Source of the DNA: CAHJWH01 sp965198905 | GTDB lineage: Bacteria > Pseudomonadota > Alphaproteobacteria > Caulobacterales > Caulobacteraceae | Assembly (NCBI GenBank): GCA_965198905.1 | Contig: OZ240678.1 | Location: forward strand, 1,116,001-1,180,000 | DNA length: 64,000 bases | Reading direction: 5' to 3' | Part shown: positions 27,605 through 37,039 of the stretch, piece after piece | How the letters are laid out: each line of letters starts with the position of its first letter | How positions within the stretch are numbered: the stretch's first letter is position 1 | The notes under the pieces: generated by a model | Database searches by the model: none | Told to the model about the DNA's origin: nothing | The model's input: the letters and a program-made list of their open reading frames with translations, nothing else | Position numbers and translations under genes: made by a program

Positions 27605-29350
27605 ATGCCTCGCATCGCCGCCCCGCTCCTTTTGTCCCTGCTGACCCTCGCCTCGGCAGGTGCGCCGACGCTTTCGGCCGCCGCTCCGTCGCCGCCCCCC
27701 TCTGCGGGGGCGCAGGACGGCAAGCCGGTCCAGTCCGGCTTTGCGCGCCACGCCATGGTGGCCGCCGCCAATCCGCACGCGGTGGAGGTCGGGCTGCAGG
27801 TGCTGCGCGCCGGCGGGTCCGCCGTGGATGCGGCGGTGGCGGTGCAGGCGACGCTGGGGCTGGTGGAGCCGCAGAGTTCGGGTCTCGGGGGCGGCGCCTT
27901 CATGCTCTATTACGACGCCAAGACCCGCCATGTCAGCGCCTATAACGGGCGCGAGGTCGCCCCGGCGGGGGCCACGGCGGACCTGTTCCTCGGCCCCGAC
28001 GGCAAGCCGCTGCCCTTCGTCTCGACCATGGTCGGAGGGAAGGTCACCGGCGTTCCAGGGGCCGTCGCCATGCTGGCCCTGGCGCACCACGACCATGGCC
28101 GACTGCCCTGGCGCGAGCTGTTCGCCGGGCCAGAGCGGCTGGCCCGGGAGGGCTTCAAGGTCACGCCGCGCCTGGCCAACGACATTGTCGGCCGCTTCCC
28201 TGAGTCCTCCACCCCCGACGCCAAGGCGTATTTCACCAAGGCCGACGGGACGCCCTATCAGGTCGCCGACGTGCTGAAGAACCCGGCCTACGCCGACATG
28301 CTGGCCCGCTTGGCGAACGAGGGCGCATCGGCGCTGTATGCGGGGGAAGTGGCGCAGGCGATCGCCGCCAAGACCCAGGCGCCGCCGCTACCCGGAACGC
28401 TGACCACGGCCGACATCGCCGGCTACAAGGCGGGGGTGTCGGACGCGCTCTGCCGCCCCTACCGTCAGTACGTGGTCTGCGCCCCGCCGCCGCCCGCCGG
28501 CGGCGTGGGGGTGCTGGAACTGCTGGGCGAACTGCAGTCCACCGACATCGCCCACCAAGGCCCGGACGACCCCAAGGCCTGGTACACTTTCACCCAGGCC
28601 AGCCGGTTGATGTACGCCGACCGCGACCACTACATCGGCGACCCGCGGTTTGTGACCAACCCGGTGGCGGGCCTGCTCGACCCCGCCTACGACACCTCTC
28701 GCGCCGCCCTGATCCCGGCTCTAGGGGGGGCGCCGGTCAGCTATGGCCAGCCGCCCAAGACATCCGCCAACGGCGCGGACTCTACGACCGAGCGGGGCGG
28801 CACCTCGGACTTCGCCATTGTCGATGCGCAGGGGAACGTGGTGTCGATGACCACCACGGTGAACCTGATCTTCGGCAATGGGCGGATGGTGCACGGCTTC
28901 TTCCTGAACGACCAGCTCAGCGACTTCTCCGAGGAGCCCGTGGACAAGGACGGCCGGCCCGCCGCCAATGCGGTGGCGCCCGGCAAGCAGCCGCGCTCGT
29001 CCATGTCGCCGGTGATCGTGCTGGACCGCCAGGGGCGGTTCGCGGGCGCGCTCGGCTCGCCCGGCGGCTCCTCGATCATCGACTATGTGGGCAAGGCGCT
29101 GGTGGGCTGGATCGACTGGAAGCTGCCGCTGCAACAGGCCTTCGCCCTGCCCAACGTGGTCGGCAAGGGCGACGTCGTCTCGATCGAGACCGGCGAGGAC
29201 CCCAGCATCGTTCAGGCGCTGCAGGCCCGCGGCCTGCAGGTCAAGCCCAACGCGGGTGAAGAGAGCGGGCTGCACGGCATCGTGGCGGTCCCTGGCGGCT
29301 ATGAAGGCGCCGCCGATCCGCGCCGCGAGGGGATCGCGCGAGGCTACTGA
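27605..29350 (+). CDS. ggt: gamma-glutamyltransferase
   Basis: Periplasmic Ntn-hydrolase that cleaves gamma-glutamyl bonds such as in glutathione; it self-cleaves into two subunits. A signal peptide (MPRIAAPLLLSLLTLASAG) leads into 'FARHAMVAAANPHAVEVGLQ' and 'AVDAAVAVQATLGLVEPQSS'. The new N-terminal Thr is near residue 400 in 'ERGGTSDFAIVD', and 'GSPGGSSIIDYV' is the oxyanion region. An in-frame ATG at 27560 with an AAGGCGAG site upstream is an alternative start. It is divergent from the thioredoxin gene. Confidence 0.93.
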   Translation: MPRIAAPLLLSLLTLASAGAPTLSAAAPSPPPSAGAQDGKPVQSGFARHAMVAAANPHAVEVGLQVLRAGGSAVDAAVAVQATLGLVEPQSSGLGGGAFMLYYDAKTRHVSAYNGREVAPAGATADLFLGPDGKPLPFVSTMVGGKVTGVPGAVAMLALAHHDHGRLPWRELFAGPERLAREGFKVTPRLANDIVGRFPESSTPDAKAYFTKADGTPYQVADVLKNPAYADMLARLANEGASALYAGEVAQAIAAKTQAPPLPGTLTTADIAGYKAGVSDALCRPYRQYVVCAPPPPAGGVGVLELLGELQSTDIAHQGPDDPKAWYTFTQASRLMYADRDHYIGDPRFVTNPVAGLLDPAYDTSRAALIPALGGAPVSYGQPPKTSANGADSTTERGGTSDFAIVDAQGNVVSMTTTVNLIFGNGRMVHGFFLNDQLSDFSEEPVDKDGRPAANAVAPGKQPRSSMSPVIVLDRQGRFAGALGSPGGSSIIDYVGKALVGWIDWKLPLQQAFALPNVVGKGDVVSIETGEDPSIVQALQARGLQVKPNAGEESGLHGIVAVPGGYEGAADPRREGIARGY

Positions 29351-29412
29351 AGCCCTCTTGCCAGCCGGCCCTGGATGAGCTCCGATCCCCTCGGGCTGAC
29401 GAAGGACGGGGT

Positions 29413-30864
29413 ATGCGGCGACTGATCTGTACACTGACGGCGGGGGCGAGCCTGATGGCCGCCGCGGGCGTTCACGCCCAGGCCCCGGAGACCGCGCCCA
29501 AGGCAGGTCCAACCATGGGGCCGCTCCGCCCCGACCAGGCCCGCTTCCGCGCCATCTACAAGGAGCTGGTGGAGACCAACACCGAACTCTCCGACGGCAG
29601 CTGCACGAAGGCGGCGAGCGAGATGCAGGCGCGCCTGGTCTCGGCGGGCTACCCGGCGTCGGACCTGCACCCTTTCGCAGGCCCGGACCATCCCAAGGAG
29701 GGCGGACTGGTGGCGGTGCTGCCGGGGACCGACCCGAACGCCAAGCCGCTCCTGCTGCTCGCCCACATCGACGTGGTGGAGGCCAGGCGCGCCGACTGGC
29801 AGCGCGACCCGTTCACCCTGGTGGAGGAGGACGGCTATTTCTACGCGCGCGGTTCGGTGGACGACAAGGCGATGGCGGCGACCTGGGTCGACACCATGAT
29901 GCGCCTGAAAGAACAGCACGCTCACCTGAAGCGCACGATCAAGATGGCGCTGACCTGCGGCGAGGAGACCGAGGGCGCCTTCAACGGCGCGGACTACCTC
30001 TCCACCCACGAGCGCCCGCTGATCGACGCCGAGTTCGCCCTGAACGAGGGCGGCGGCGGCCTGCTGGACGCCTCGGGCAAGCCCGTGCTGCTGTCGGTGG
30101 AGGCGGCGGAGAAGACGCCGCAGAACTATGAGCTGACGGTGACCAATTCAGGCGGCCACAGCTCGCGCCCGGTGAAGCCCAACGCCATCTACCAGTTGTC
30201 GGCGGGGCTGCTGAAGATCTCGAACTACGCGTTTCCCGTCATGTTCGACGACGCTAACCGCGCCTACTTCCACGCCATGGCCAAGATCAAGGGCGGCGAC
30301 CAGGGGCGGGCCATGCTGGCGCTGATGGCCGACCCGACCGACGCGAAGGCCTACGCCGCCGTCGATGCGGACCCGAGCTCCAACGCCGTGCTGCACACCA
30401 CCTGCGTGGCGACCGAGCTCGCCGCCGGCCACGCCACCAACGCCCTGCCCCAGCGCGCCACCGCCAACGTCAACTGCCGCATCTTCCCCGGCGTCTCCAC
30501 CGAGGACGTGCGTCAGGCGCTGGTGAAGGTGGTGGACGACCCGGCGATCGCGATCACCGAGCCCGACCACCGCGGTCCGCTGTCCAAGGCGCCGCCGCTG
30601 ACGCCCGAGGTGCTGGACCCGATCCGCCAGGTCTCGGCCAAGTTCTATCCCGGCGTGCCGGTCGTGCCGGTGCTGCAGGCCGGCGCCACCGACGGGGTGT
30701 TCATGGGCGCGGTCGGCATCCCCACCTACGGCGTCGCCGGCTACTTCCTGCCCCCTGACCTTGGCCACATCCACGGCCTGAACGAGCGGATCGGCGTCAA
30801 GACGCTCTATGACGGGCGCGACTTCCTGTGGGACCTGGTGAACATCTACGGGATGCAGGGCTGA
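29413..30864 (+). CDS. M20-family metallopeptidase
   Basis: A 483-residue exported zinc peptidase. Signal peptide MRRLICTLTAGASLMAAAGV, cleavage near VHAQA. Metal ligands are in 'LLLLAHIDVVEA' (His and Asp), 'GSVDDKAMAA' (bridging Asp), 'TCGEETEGAFNG' (Glu) and 'LGHIHGLNERI' (His near the C-terminus). Dimerisation-domain text 'NSGGHSSRP' is also seen. It lies 62 bases after the gamma-glutamyltransferase gene and may process peptides in the periplasm together with it; that link is an inference. Confidence 0.92.
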   Translation: MRRLICTLTAGASLMAAAGVHAQAPETAPKAGPTMGPLRPDQARFRAIYKELVETNTELSDGSCTKAASEMQARLVSAGYPASDLHPFAGPDHPKEGGLVAVLPGTDPNAKPLLLLAHIDVVEARRADWQRDPFTLVEEDGYFYARGSVDDKAMAATWVDTMMRLKEQHAHLKRTIKMALTCGEETEGAFNGADYLSTHERPLIDAEFALNEGGGGLLDASGKPVLLSVEAAEKTPQNYELTVTNSGGHSSRPVKPNAIYQLSAGLLKISNYAFPVMFDDANRAYFHAMAKIKGGDQGRAMLALMADPTDAKAYAAVDADPSSNAVLHTTCVATELAAGHATNALPQRATANVNCRIFPGVSTEDVRQALVKVVDDPAIAITEPDHRGPLSKAPPLTPEVLDPIRQVSAKFYPGVPVVPVLQAGATDGVFMGAVGIPTYGVAGYFLPPDLGHIHGLNERIGVKTLYDGRDFLWDLVNIYGMQG

Positions 30865-30931
30865 CGCGCGCCGGAAAGCGAGGCTTCCACGCGCCTAAAG
30901 CTGGATGATTTAGGCGCAGCCGTCAGCATCC

Positions 30932-31012
30932 GCCTCATCCTGAGCTTGTCGAAGGACGAGGCGTCCGCCGGGGGCGCCGCGGCCTCATCCTTCGACGAGC
31001 TCAGGATGAGGC
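30932..31012. repeat. 81-bp palindromic repeat, copy 1
   Basis: Arms GCCTCATCCTGAGC and GCTCAGGATGAGGC with inner GTCGAAGGACGAGGC and CCTCATCCTTCGAC pairs. The same 81-bp architecture recurs at 61824-61904. Confidence 0.85.
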
Positions 31013-31052
31013 CGAATGTGAGGTCAGCGAGTGCGGCCGCCGCCATCCCGTC

Positions 31053-32318
31053 CTACACACCCCGCCAGCCGATGTCGCGGCGGTGGAAGCCGCCGGGCAG
31101 GGTGATGCGGTCGACCGCGGCGTAGGCGCGTGCGCGGGCTTCGGCCAGCGTGGCGCCCCCGGCGCAGACGTTGAGCACCCGGCCGCCCGAGGCGACCAGC
31201 CGACCTTGGGCATCCTCAGCCACCCCGGCCTGGAACACGACCACGTCGGGACCGAAGTCGGCCAGGGCGCCTTCGATCACCGCGCCCGTCTGCGGCGCAT
31301 CGGGATAGCCCTGAGCCGCCAGCACGACGCAGATCACCGCCTCCTCGCGCCAGACCGGGGGCGGCAGGGCGGCCAGGCCTCCGGTGGCCGCGGCGTGCAG
31401 GTAGGGCACGACGTCACTTTCCAGGCGCAGCATCAGCACCTGGCACTCCGGGTCGCCGAAGCGGGCGTTGTACTCCACCAGCCGCGGCCGTCCGTCGGCG
31501 ATCATCAGCCCGGCGTACAGCACCCCGCGGTAGGGCGAGCCCTCCACCGCCATCCCGCGCACGGTCGGTTCGACCAGCTGCGCGAAGGCCGCCGCCGCCG
31601 CGTCGCCGCCTAGCACCGGCGCGGGCGCATAGGCTCCCATGCCGCCGGTGTTGGGTCCACGGTCGCCGTCGTGGGCGCGCTTGTGGTCCTGGGCGCCGCC
31701 GAAGGGGATGGCGGTCTCGCCGTCGCAGAGGGCGAACAGCGAGGCCTCCTCCCCGTCCATGAAGGCCTCCACCACCACCCGGGCGCCGGCCTGGCCGAAG
31801 CGGCCGCCCAGCATGTCGTCCACCGCGCGGGCGGCCTCAACCCTGTCCGGGGCGATGACCACGCCCTTGCCGGCGGCCAGACCGTCGGCCTTGAGCACGT
31901 AGGGAGCGTCGAACCGGTCCAGCACCTGGTCGACGTTGGAGGGATCGTCGATCACCGCGTACGGCGCGGTCGGCAGGCTCCAGCGCTCGGCGAAGGCCTT
32001 GGCGAAGGCCTTGGAGGTCTCGAGCCTGGCGGCCGCGGCGGTGGGGCCGAAGCAGGCGATGCCCACCTCCGCCAGCCGGTCGGCCAGGCCCCGCTCCAGC
32101 GCCGCTTCGGGGCCCACCACAACCAGGTCGGCGGCCATGTCGCGGGCGAGCGCCAGCAGGCCCTCCACGTCGTCCGCCTTCACCGGCGCAAGCTCGGCCA
32201 GGGCCGCGATCCCCGGGTTGCCGGGCGCCGCGACCAGGCGGGTGAGCGCGGGCGACTGGGCGATCTTCCAGGCCAGGGCGTGCTCGCGCCCGCCGGAGCC
32301 CACCAGCAGCACCTTCAT
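31053..32318 (-). CDS. purD: phosphoribosylamine-glycine ligase
   Basis: GAR synthetase of purine biosynthesis, an ATP-grasp enzyme of 421 residues. 'MKVLLVGSGGREHALAWKIA' is the diagnostic N-terminus; 'LKADGLAAGKGVVIAPD' and 'DHKRAHDGDRGPNTGGMGAY' are the ATP-grasp and substrate loops. Its ATG overlaps the stop of the upstream ClC gene by four bases (ATGA). Confidence 0.98.
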   Translation of the reverse strand: MKVLLVGSGGREHALAWKIAQSPALTRLVAAPGNPGIAALAELAPVKADDVEGLLALARDMAADLVVVGPEAALERGLADRLAEVGIACFGPTAAAARLETSKAFAKAFAERWSLPTAPYAVIDDPSNVDQVLDRFDAPYVLKADGLAAGKGVVIAPDRVEAARAVDDMLGGRFGQAGARVVVEAFMDGEEASLFALCDGETAIPFGGAQDHKRAHDGDRGPNTGGMGAYAPAPVLGGDAAAAAFAQLVEPTVRGMAVEGSPYRGVLYAGLMIADGRPRLVEYNARFGDPECQVLMLRLESDVVPYLHAAATGGLAALPPPVWREEAVICVVLAAQGYPDAPQTGAVIEGALADFGPDVVVFQAGVAEDAQGRLVASGGRVLNVCAGGATLAEARARAYAAVDRITLPGGFHRRDIGWRGV

Positions 32319-33700
32319 GCGACGGGATCGCCCAGCGACTGCGGCGGGGCGTGGAAGAAGCGGCGCCGGCCGGGGCGCGCCTCCATCCAGGTGTGGGACA
32401 GGGCGTGGTAGATCGGCTCGGGCATGATCCAGCCCGACACGCCGCGCGCGATCAGGGCGGTGAGGAACAGCGGCCCGACCAGGCCCGGATCACGGGTCAT
32501 CTCCATCAGGATCACGGCGCTGGTGAACGGCGCCTGCACCACCCCCGACAGATAGCCGGCCATGCCCAGCACGATGGTGTCGCGCCCCGAACCGATGTGC
32601 AGCAGGTGCGCGAGCGCTGCGCCAAGGCCCGCGCCGGTGGCCAGGGAGGGCGAGAAGATGCCCCCCGGCGCGCCTGATCCCGCCGCCGCGATGCTCGCGA
32701 CCCACTTGAACACCGCCAAGGTGATGCCGCGCCCGGGGTGGCCCTCCACCAGCGAGTTGGCCTCCGCATAGCCCGCGCCATAGCTCAGGCCGTGCGACAG
32801 CCAGGCCGCGAGCGCCGCCACCACGCCGCAGCCGGCCGCGAACGCGATTGGCCGCTTCAGCCTCATCAGGCCGAGCCGGCCCGGGCGCGGCCCGATCATG
32901 CCGGCCAGGGTGCGCGAGAACAGGCCCCCCGCCACCCCGGAGATGACGCCCACCACCGGCGCGCTGTACCAGGCCGAGCCCAGCGCGGTCTCAGCGCCAA
33001 GCTGGCGGAAATACGAGTAGTTGCCGGCGATGGCGTAGGAGGCCACGCCCGCGGCGACCACCACCAGGATGACGATGCCGTTGGTGCGCTTGTCGAACAC
33101 CTTGGCCAGCTCCTCGCCGGCGAACACGACCCCGGCAATGGGCGCGTTGAAGGCCGCCGCCACCCCCGCCGCGCCCCCCGCGATCAGCAGGGCGCGCCGG
33201 CCGGGCCCGCCGTGCATCCGCGCGCCGACGAAATAGACGATGGCCGCGCAGACCTGCACCGTCGGCCCCTCGCGCCCGATCGAGGCGCCGCAGAGCAGCA
33301 GGAAGACGCAGATGAACACCTTCCAGAGCGCCGTCCAAAGCGAGATGCGGGCGTCGGAGGCTAGCTTGGGCCGCTGGCTTTCCGCCGCGGCGATGATCTG
33401 GGGGATGCCGCTGCCGGCCGCCTCAGGAGCGAAGGTGCGCGTGAGCCAGGCCGCGGCGGGCAGCGAGAGGGCCAGCGCCAAGAGCGCCAGCGGCCGGGAG
33501 AAGGCCACCAGCTTCATCTGATGGGCGGTGGCGATGTCGCAGATCTTGGCGAACAGCACAGCGCTCGCCCCGGCCAGGACCGAGCCCGCCACGATCACCA
33601 CCAGCCGCTCGGTCCGGCGCGCGCGCAGCCGCAGCTTGCGCCGGTCGCGCGTGGTGAGGCGGGTCGGCAGCGCGTGCCCGATCCAGTCCGAAAAGCTCAT
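32315..33700 (-). CDS. ClC-type chloride channel/transporter
   Basis: A 461-residue membrane protein with the ClC selectivity motifs in order: 'GSGIPQIIAA', 'GREGPTVQ' with the gating Glu, and 'GGIFSPSLATGAG'. 'FAGEELAKVFD' occupies the position of the internal proton-path glutamate of antiporter-type members. About eleven hydrophobic segments. It is coupled to purD by a four-base overlap, an association with no obvious functional meaning. Confidence 0.93.
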   Translation of the reverse strand: MSFSDWIGHALPTRLTTRDRRKLRLRARRTERLVVIVAGSVLAGASAVLFAKICDIATAHQMKLVAFSRPLALLALALSLPAAAWLTRTFAPEAAGSGIPQIIAAAESQRPKLASDARISLWTALWKVFICVFLLLCGASIGREGPTVQVCAAIVYFVGARMHGGPGRRALLIAGGAAGVAAAFNAPIAGVVFAGEELAKVFDKRTNGIVILVVVAAGVASYAIAGNYSYFRQLGAETALGSAWYSAPVVGVISGVAGGLFSRTLAGMIGPRPGRLGLMRLKRPIAFAAGCGVVAALAAWLSHGLSYGAGYAEANSLVEGHPGRGITLAVFKWVASIAAAGSGAPGGIFSPSLATGAGLGAALAHLLHIGSGRDTIVLGMAGYLSGVVQAPFTSAVILMEMTRDPGLVGPLFLTALIARGVSGWIMPEPIYHALSHTWMEARPGRRRFFHAPPQSLGDPVA

Positions 33701-33802
33701 GGCGGGCTTATGGCGGAGACTTCCGCAGAACGGAACCCGAAGCGCGGCCCTGCGGCCCGAGACATGGGAACCCTTTTAGAAAGCCGATCTGGCGCGTGCG
33801 TG

Positions 33803-33900
33803 CTTCGAGACGCGAGCAGGCTCGCTCCTCAGCATGACAAAGCAAGGTGGGCTCGATCCCTTCGTCATCCTGAGGAGCCCTCAGAGAGGGCGTCTCGAAG
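33803..33900. repeat. 98-bp palindromic intergenic element
   Basis: Arms CTTCGAGACGC and GCGTCTCGAAG, with inner CTCCTCAGCATGAC and GTCATCCTGAGGAG pairs. It lies between the convergent-side end of chaC and the start of the ClC gene and resembles widespread alphaproteobacterial palindromic repeats. Confidence 0.8.
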
Positions 33901-33936
33901 GACGCGGCTGATTTCAGACGCCGTTTCGACCAAGCC

Positions 33937-34566
33937 TCAGGACGTCCGGTTGATCCCCGCCGCCTCCAAAACCTCCACGCGCTCCAGCAGCGCCTGCATG
34001 GCCGCATCCGCCTCCCCGGCCTGGGCCAGGTGCGAGACGAGGTCGCGCAGGTAGTCGATGTTGCGGCCCGACAGCCCGGCGCCCCCCGCGATCAGCCTGG
34101 CTTGGTCCGCCCCGCCGAGCCGGCCCGCCCATTGCGGGTGGGCGGGATCGGACAGGAAGACCAGGGCGCGCACCTTCCGCCTGTCGTCTAGCCGGACGGT
34201 CGCCGTGGCTTCCTCATAGGTCTCGGTGGGCTGCTCGCGCTCGAGCAGGTAGGCGTAGGTCGAGGGCCAGTCCGCCTCGGCCACGCGATAGGCGACGCCC
34301 CGGACGCCCACCACGCCGCCCTCCTCCGGCGTCAGGCCCAGCACCAGACCCGGCCGCTCCGGCGTGCCGCGATGATGGACCGAATAGATGCAGAAGGCGC
34401 GGGCGAAGCCGTCCAGGCGGCCGTGGACGCGCTCCAGGTAGGCGAACTGCGGCCGCCACATCAGCGAACCGTAGCCGAACACCCATCGCACAGCCTCGCC
34501 GACGCCATGGCCCCGCAGGATGTCCGAGGTCATGCCCATGGCCTTGGATACATCATCCCCGCTCAT
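33937..34566 (-). CDS. chaC: ChaC-type gamma-glutamylcyclotransferase
   Basis: Cleaves glutathione to 5-oxoproline and Cys-Gly in the cytoplasm. The 209-residue protein has the substrate-loop motif 'WVFGYGSLMWRPQF', 'CIYSVHHRGTPERPGLVLGL' and 'LLEREQPTETYEE' carrying the catalytic Glu region. The ATG at 34566 is the first sensible start; the frame runs far upstream through hisC as an artefact. Confidence 0.93.
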   Translation of the reverse strand: MSGDDVSKAMGMTSDILRGHGVGEAVRWVFGYGSLMWRPQFAYLERVHGRLDGFARAFCIYSVHHRGTPERPGLVLGLTPEEGGVVGVRGVAYRVAEADWPSTYAYLLEREQPTETYEEATATVRLDDRRKVRALVFLSDPAHPQWAGRLGGADQARLIAGGAGLSGRNIDYLRDLVSHLAQAGEADAAMQALLERVEVLEAAGINRTS

Positions 34567-34659
34567 CCCGGCGCTACCCCTCCGGCGCCGCCTTGAAGCG
34601 GCTCCGATAGGCGCGCTATCTGCTTCAAACACGAGCCGGGCTGGAAGCGAACACCTCAG

Positions 34660-35820
34660 ATGAGCGACACCCTCTCCCTCGCGCGCCCCGCCGCCGCCGG
34701 CGGACGCCGCCGGCCAGAGCCCAAGGCCGGCATTCTGGACATTGCGCCCTATGTCGGCGGCAAGGCCAAGGCGGACGGGTTCGCCCACCCGTTGAAGCTG
34801 TCCTCCAACGAAAACGTCCTGGGCTGCAGCGCCGAGGCCAGGTCCGCCTACGGCGCGGCCGCCGACAGCCTGAACCTCTATCCCGACGGTCGCTGCGAGG
34901 CGCTGCGGGCGGCGGTTGCGGCCAAGTACGACCTGGCGCCCGAGCGGCTGATCTTCGGCTGCGGCTCCGACGAGATCTTCACCCTGCTGTGCCAGGTCTA
35001 TTGCGAGCCCGGCGACAATATCGTGCAGGGCGAGCACGGCTTTCTGGCCTACCGCATCGCCGGGCGCGCCGCTCAGGCGGAGGTGCGCTTCGCCCGGGAG
35101 CCCGACTTCCGCATTGATGTGGACACGCTGCTGGCCGAGGTCGACGACCGCACCCGCCTGGTGTTCGTGGCCAATCCCGGTAACCCCACGGGGACCTGGA
35201 ACACCGCCGCCGAGATCGCCCGGCTGCATCGCGCCCTGCCGGGCGACGTGGTGCTGGTGTTGGACGGAGCCTATGCGGAGTTCGTGGACGATCCGCACTG
35301 GTGCGACGGGCTGAGTCTCGCGCGGGACGCCGAGAACGTGATCGCCACGCGCACCTTCTCCAAGGCCTATGGGCTGGCGGGCTTGCGGGTCGGCTGGGGC
35401 TATGCGGCGCGCCCGATCATCGACGCCATGGACCGCATCCGCGCGCCCTTCAACGTCAACATCCCCGCCCAGGCGGCGGCCCGGGCCGCGCTCGGCGACG
35501 AGGCGTTCCTGCAGCGCTCCCGCGCGCTGGTGCAGGCCGAACGGCCCAATCTCGCCCGCGCGCTGGAGGCCTTGGGGCTGGAGGTGGTCGCCTCCCAGGC
35601 CAACTTCGTCATGGCGCTCTTCCCAACCAAGCCGGGTCGCACCGCGGCGGAGGCGGAAGCCACCCTGGCCGAGCACGGCGTGCTGGTCCGCGGGCTGGCC
35701 GGCTACGGCGTCGGCGCGGGCCTGCGGATCACCGTGGGCCTGCCCGAACAGAACGTGCGGGTAATCGAGGTGCTGACGGGCTTCCTGGCCTCAGGCGCGC
35801 CGGCGGACCCGTCGGCCTGA
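34660..35820 (+). CDS. hisC: histidinol-phosphate aminotransferase
   Basis: Class I/II PLP aminotransferase of 386 residues. 'LKLSSNENVLGCS', 'NPGNPTGT', 'LVLDGAYAEFV' and the PLP-lysine segment 'TFSKAYGLAGLRVGWG' (Lys near 235) fit HisC-type enzymes; related aromatic aminotransferases cannot be excluded. Divergent from chaC. Its stop overlaps the start of the next gene (TGATG). Confidence 0.9.
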   Translation: MSDTLSLARPAAAGGRRRPEPKAGILDIAPYVGGKAKADGFAHPLKLSSNENVLGCSAEARSAYGAAADSLNLYPDGRCEALRAAVAAKYDLAPERLIFGCGSDEIFTLLCQVYCEPGDNIVQGEHGFLAYRIAGRAAQAEVRFAREPDFRIDVDTLLAEVDDRTRLVFVANPGNPTGTWNTAAEIARLHRALPGDVVLVLDGAYAEFVDDPHWCDGLSLARDAENVIATRTFSKAYGLAGLRVGWGYAARPIIDAMDRIRAPFNVNIPAQAAARAALGDEAFLQRSRALVQAERPNLARALEALGLEVVASQANFVMALFPTKPGRTAAEAEATLAEHGVLVRGLAGYGVGAGLRITVGLPEQNVRVIEVLTGFLASGAPADPSA

Positions 35821-36929
35821 TGTTCGACCGGCGCGAGCTGCTGATCGGGGGCACGGCCGGGATCGCCCAGCTCGGTCAGCGCGTCCTGCCCCGAATAACC
35901 CTGCCGGCGCTCCTGGACCAGAGCCGCACCCCCGCCCTCGGCGGCGCCGTGGTCACCTCCAAGGGCCAGCCGGCGGTGGAGGTCGACGGCCGGCGGCGCA
36001 GCGGCCTGCGGACGCCGGTGGAGCGCGACGACCTGTGGCTGATCGGGTCCAACACCCAGGCCATGACCGCGCTGCTGGTCGGGCGGCTGGCGGAATACGG
36101 CAAGATCCGCTTCGACGCTAAGCTGAGCGAGGTCTTCCCGGACTTCATCATCGAGGGCGGCTGGACCGGGGTGACGGTGGAGGAGCTGCTGGCCCATGTG
36201 GGCGGCGTCAGCGACGCGCCCTTCGCCACGCCAGAGGCGCTGCACAAGTGGCTGACCGACACCCGCCCGCTCAGCGTGCAGCGCACCGCCTTCGCCAAGG
36301 CGGTGCTGGCCGCGCCGCCGGTGGGCCGCCGGGGCGACTACGCCATGTCCAACGCCGGCTATGTGGTGGTGGGGGCCGCGATCGAACGCGCGAGCAAGCT
36401 GACCTGGGAGGCCTGCATGTCGGCGGAGCTGTTCAGCCCGCTGACCCTGGACAGCGCGGGCTTCGGCGCGCCGACGGGCCCTGAGCCCTGGGGCCACGCG
36501 CGGCTGGACGCCACCCACACCATCCAGGTCAACCCCCTGGCCGAAGCCGACGAGCCGCCGGTGTTCGGGCCGGCCAGCCGGGTCCACCTGTCGCTCGGCG
36601 ACTACGCCAAGTTCGTGCGCCTGTTCCTCACCGGCGGCGGCGACTACGTCGACCCCAAGACCATCACGCGGCTGACGACGCCGATCAGCGGCGAGGCGGC
36701 GGGGCCGGCGCTCGGCTGGCTGCGCTCGGCGGAGCGGAGCTGGGCGGCGGGGCCGGTGCTGCAGGCCTCCACCTCCAACGGCTACTGGTCAGCCAATGTT
36801 CAGATCGGACCTGCTAGGGAGCTAGGCGTGATCGCAGTCAGCAATGCGGGCGGGGCGGAGTTCGGCGGCGCGGCGGTGGATCGGCTGGCGCTCAGCCTGA
36901 TCCAGAGCCACGTCAAGCTTGGCGGTTGA
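35820..36929 (+). CDS. beta-lactamase-fold protein lacking catalytic Lys and Tyr
   Basis: A 369-residue serine-hydrolase (class C beta-lactamase/esterase) homologue. The N-terminus MFDRRELLIGGTAGIAQLG looks like a Tat signal. The SxxK motif reads SNTQ in 'LIGSNTQAMTALLVG', and the usual YxN reads MSN in 'YAMSNAGYVVVGAA'; the C-terminal HxG motif is also not evident near 'STSNGYWSANVQ'. The fold-defining text around these sites is otherwise well kept ('TVEELLAHVGGVSDAPF'). This suggests a non-hydrolytic binding protein. It is translationally coupled to hisC. Confidence 0.85.
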   Translation: MFDRRELLIGGTAGIAQLGQRVLPRITLPALLDQSRTPALGGAVVTSKGQPAVEVDGRRRSGLRTPVERDDLWLIGSNTQAMTALLVGRLAEYGKIRFDAKLSEVFPDFIIEGGWTGVTVEELLAHVGGVSDAPFATPEALHKWLTDTRPLSVQRTAFAKAVLAAPPVGRRGDYAMSNAGYVVVGAAIERASKLTWEACMSAELFSPLTLDSAGFGAPTGPEPWGHARLDATHTIQVNPLAEADEPPVFGPASRVHLSLGDYAKFVRLFLTGGGDYVDPKTITRLTTPISGEAAGPALGWLRSAERSWAAGPVLQASTSNGYWSANVQIGPARELGVIAVSNAGGAEFGGAAVDRLALSLIQSHVKLGG

Positions 36930-37039
36930 CGCTCCCAGTCCTCAAATGGAGGCCGCTCGCCTCCGAGTCGGCGAGGCGGTCGTAGCTGTTCTCCGGGGAC
37001 GGGGGAGGCGTAGGGAAAGGCGCGGCGAACCCGCAACCG

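Noticed and set aside
34570..35676. N-terminal extension of chaC to 579 residues
   Set aside because: It is antisense to hisC and Gly/Val/Arg-rich; ChaC proteins start near 34566.
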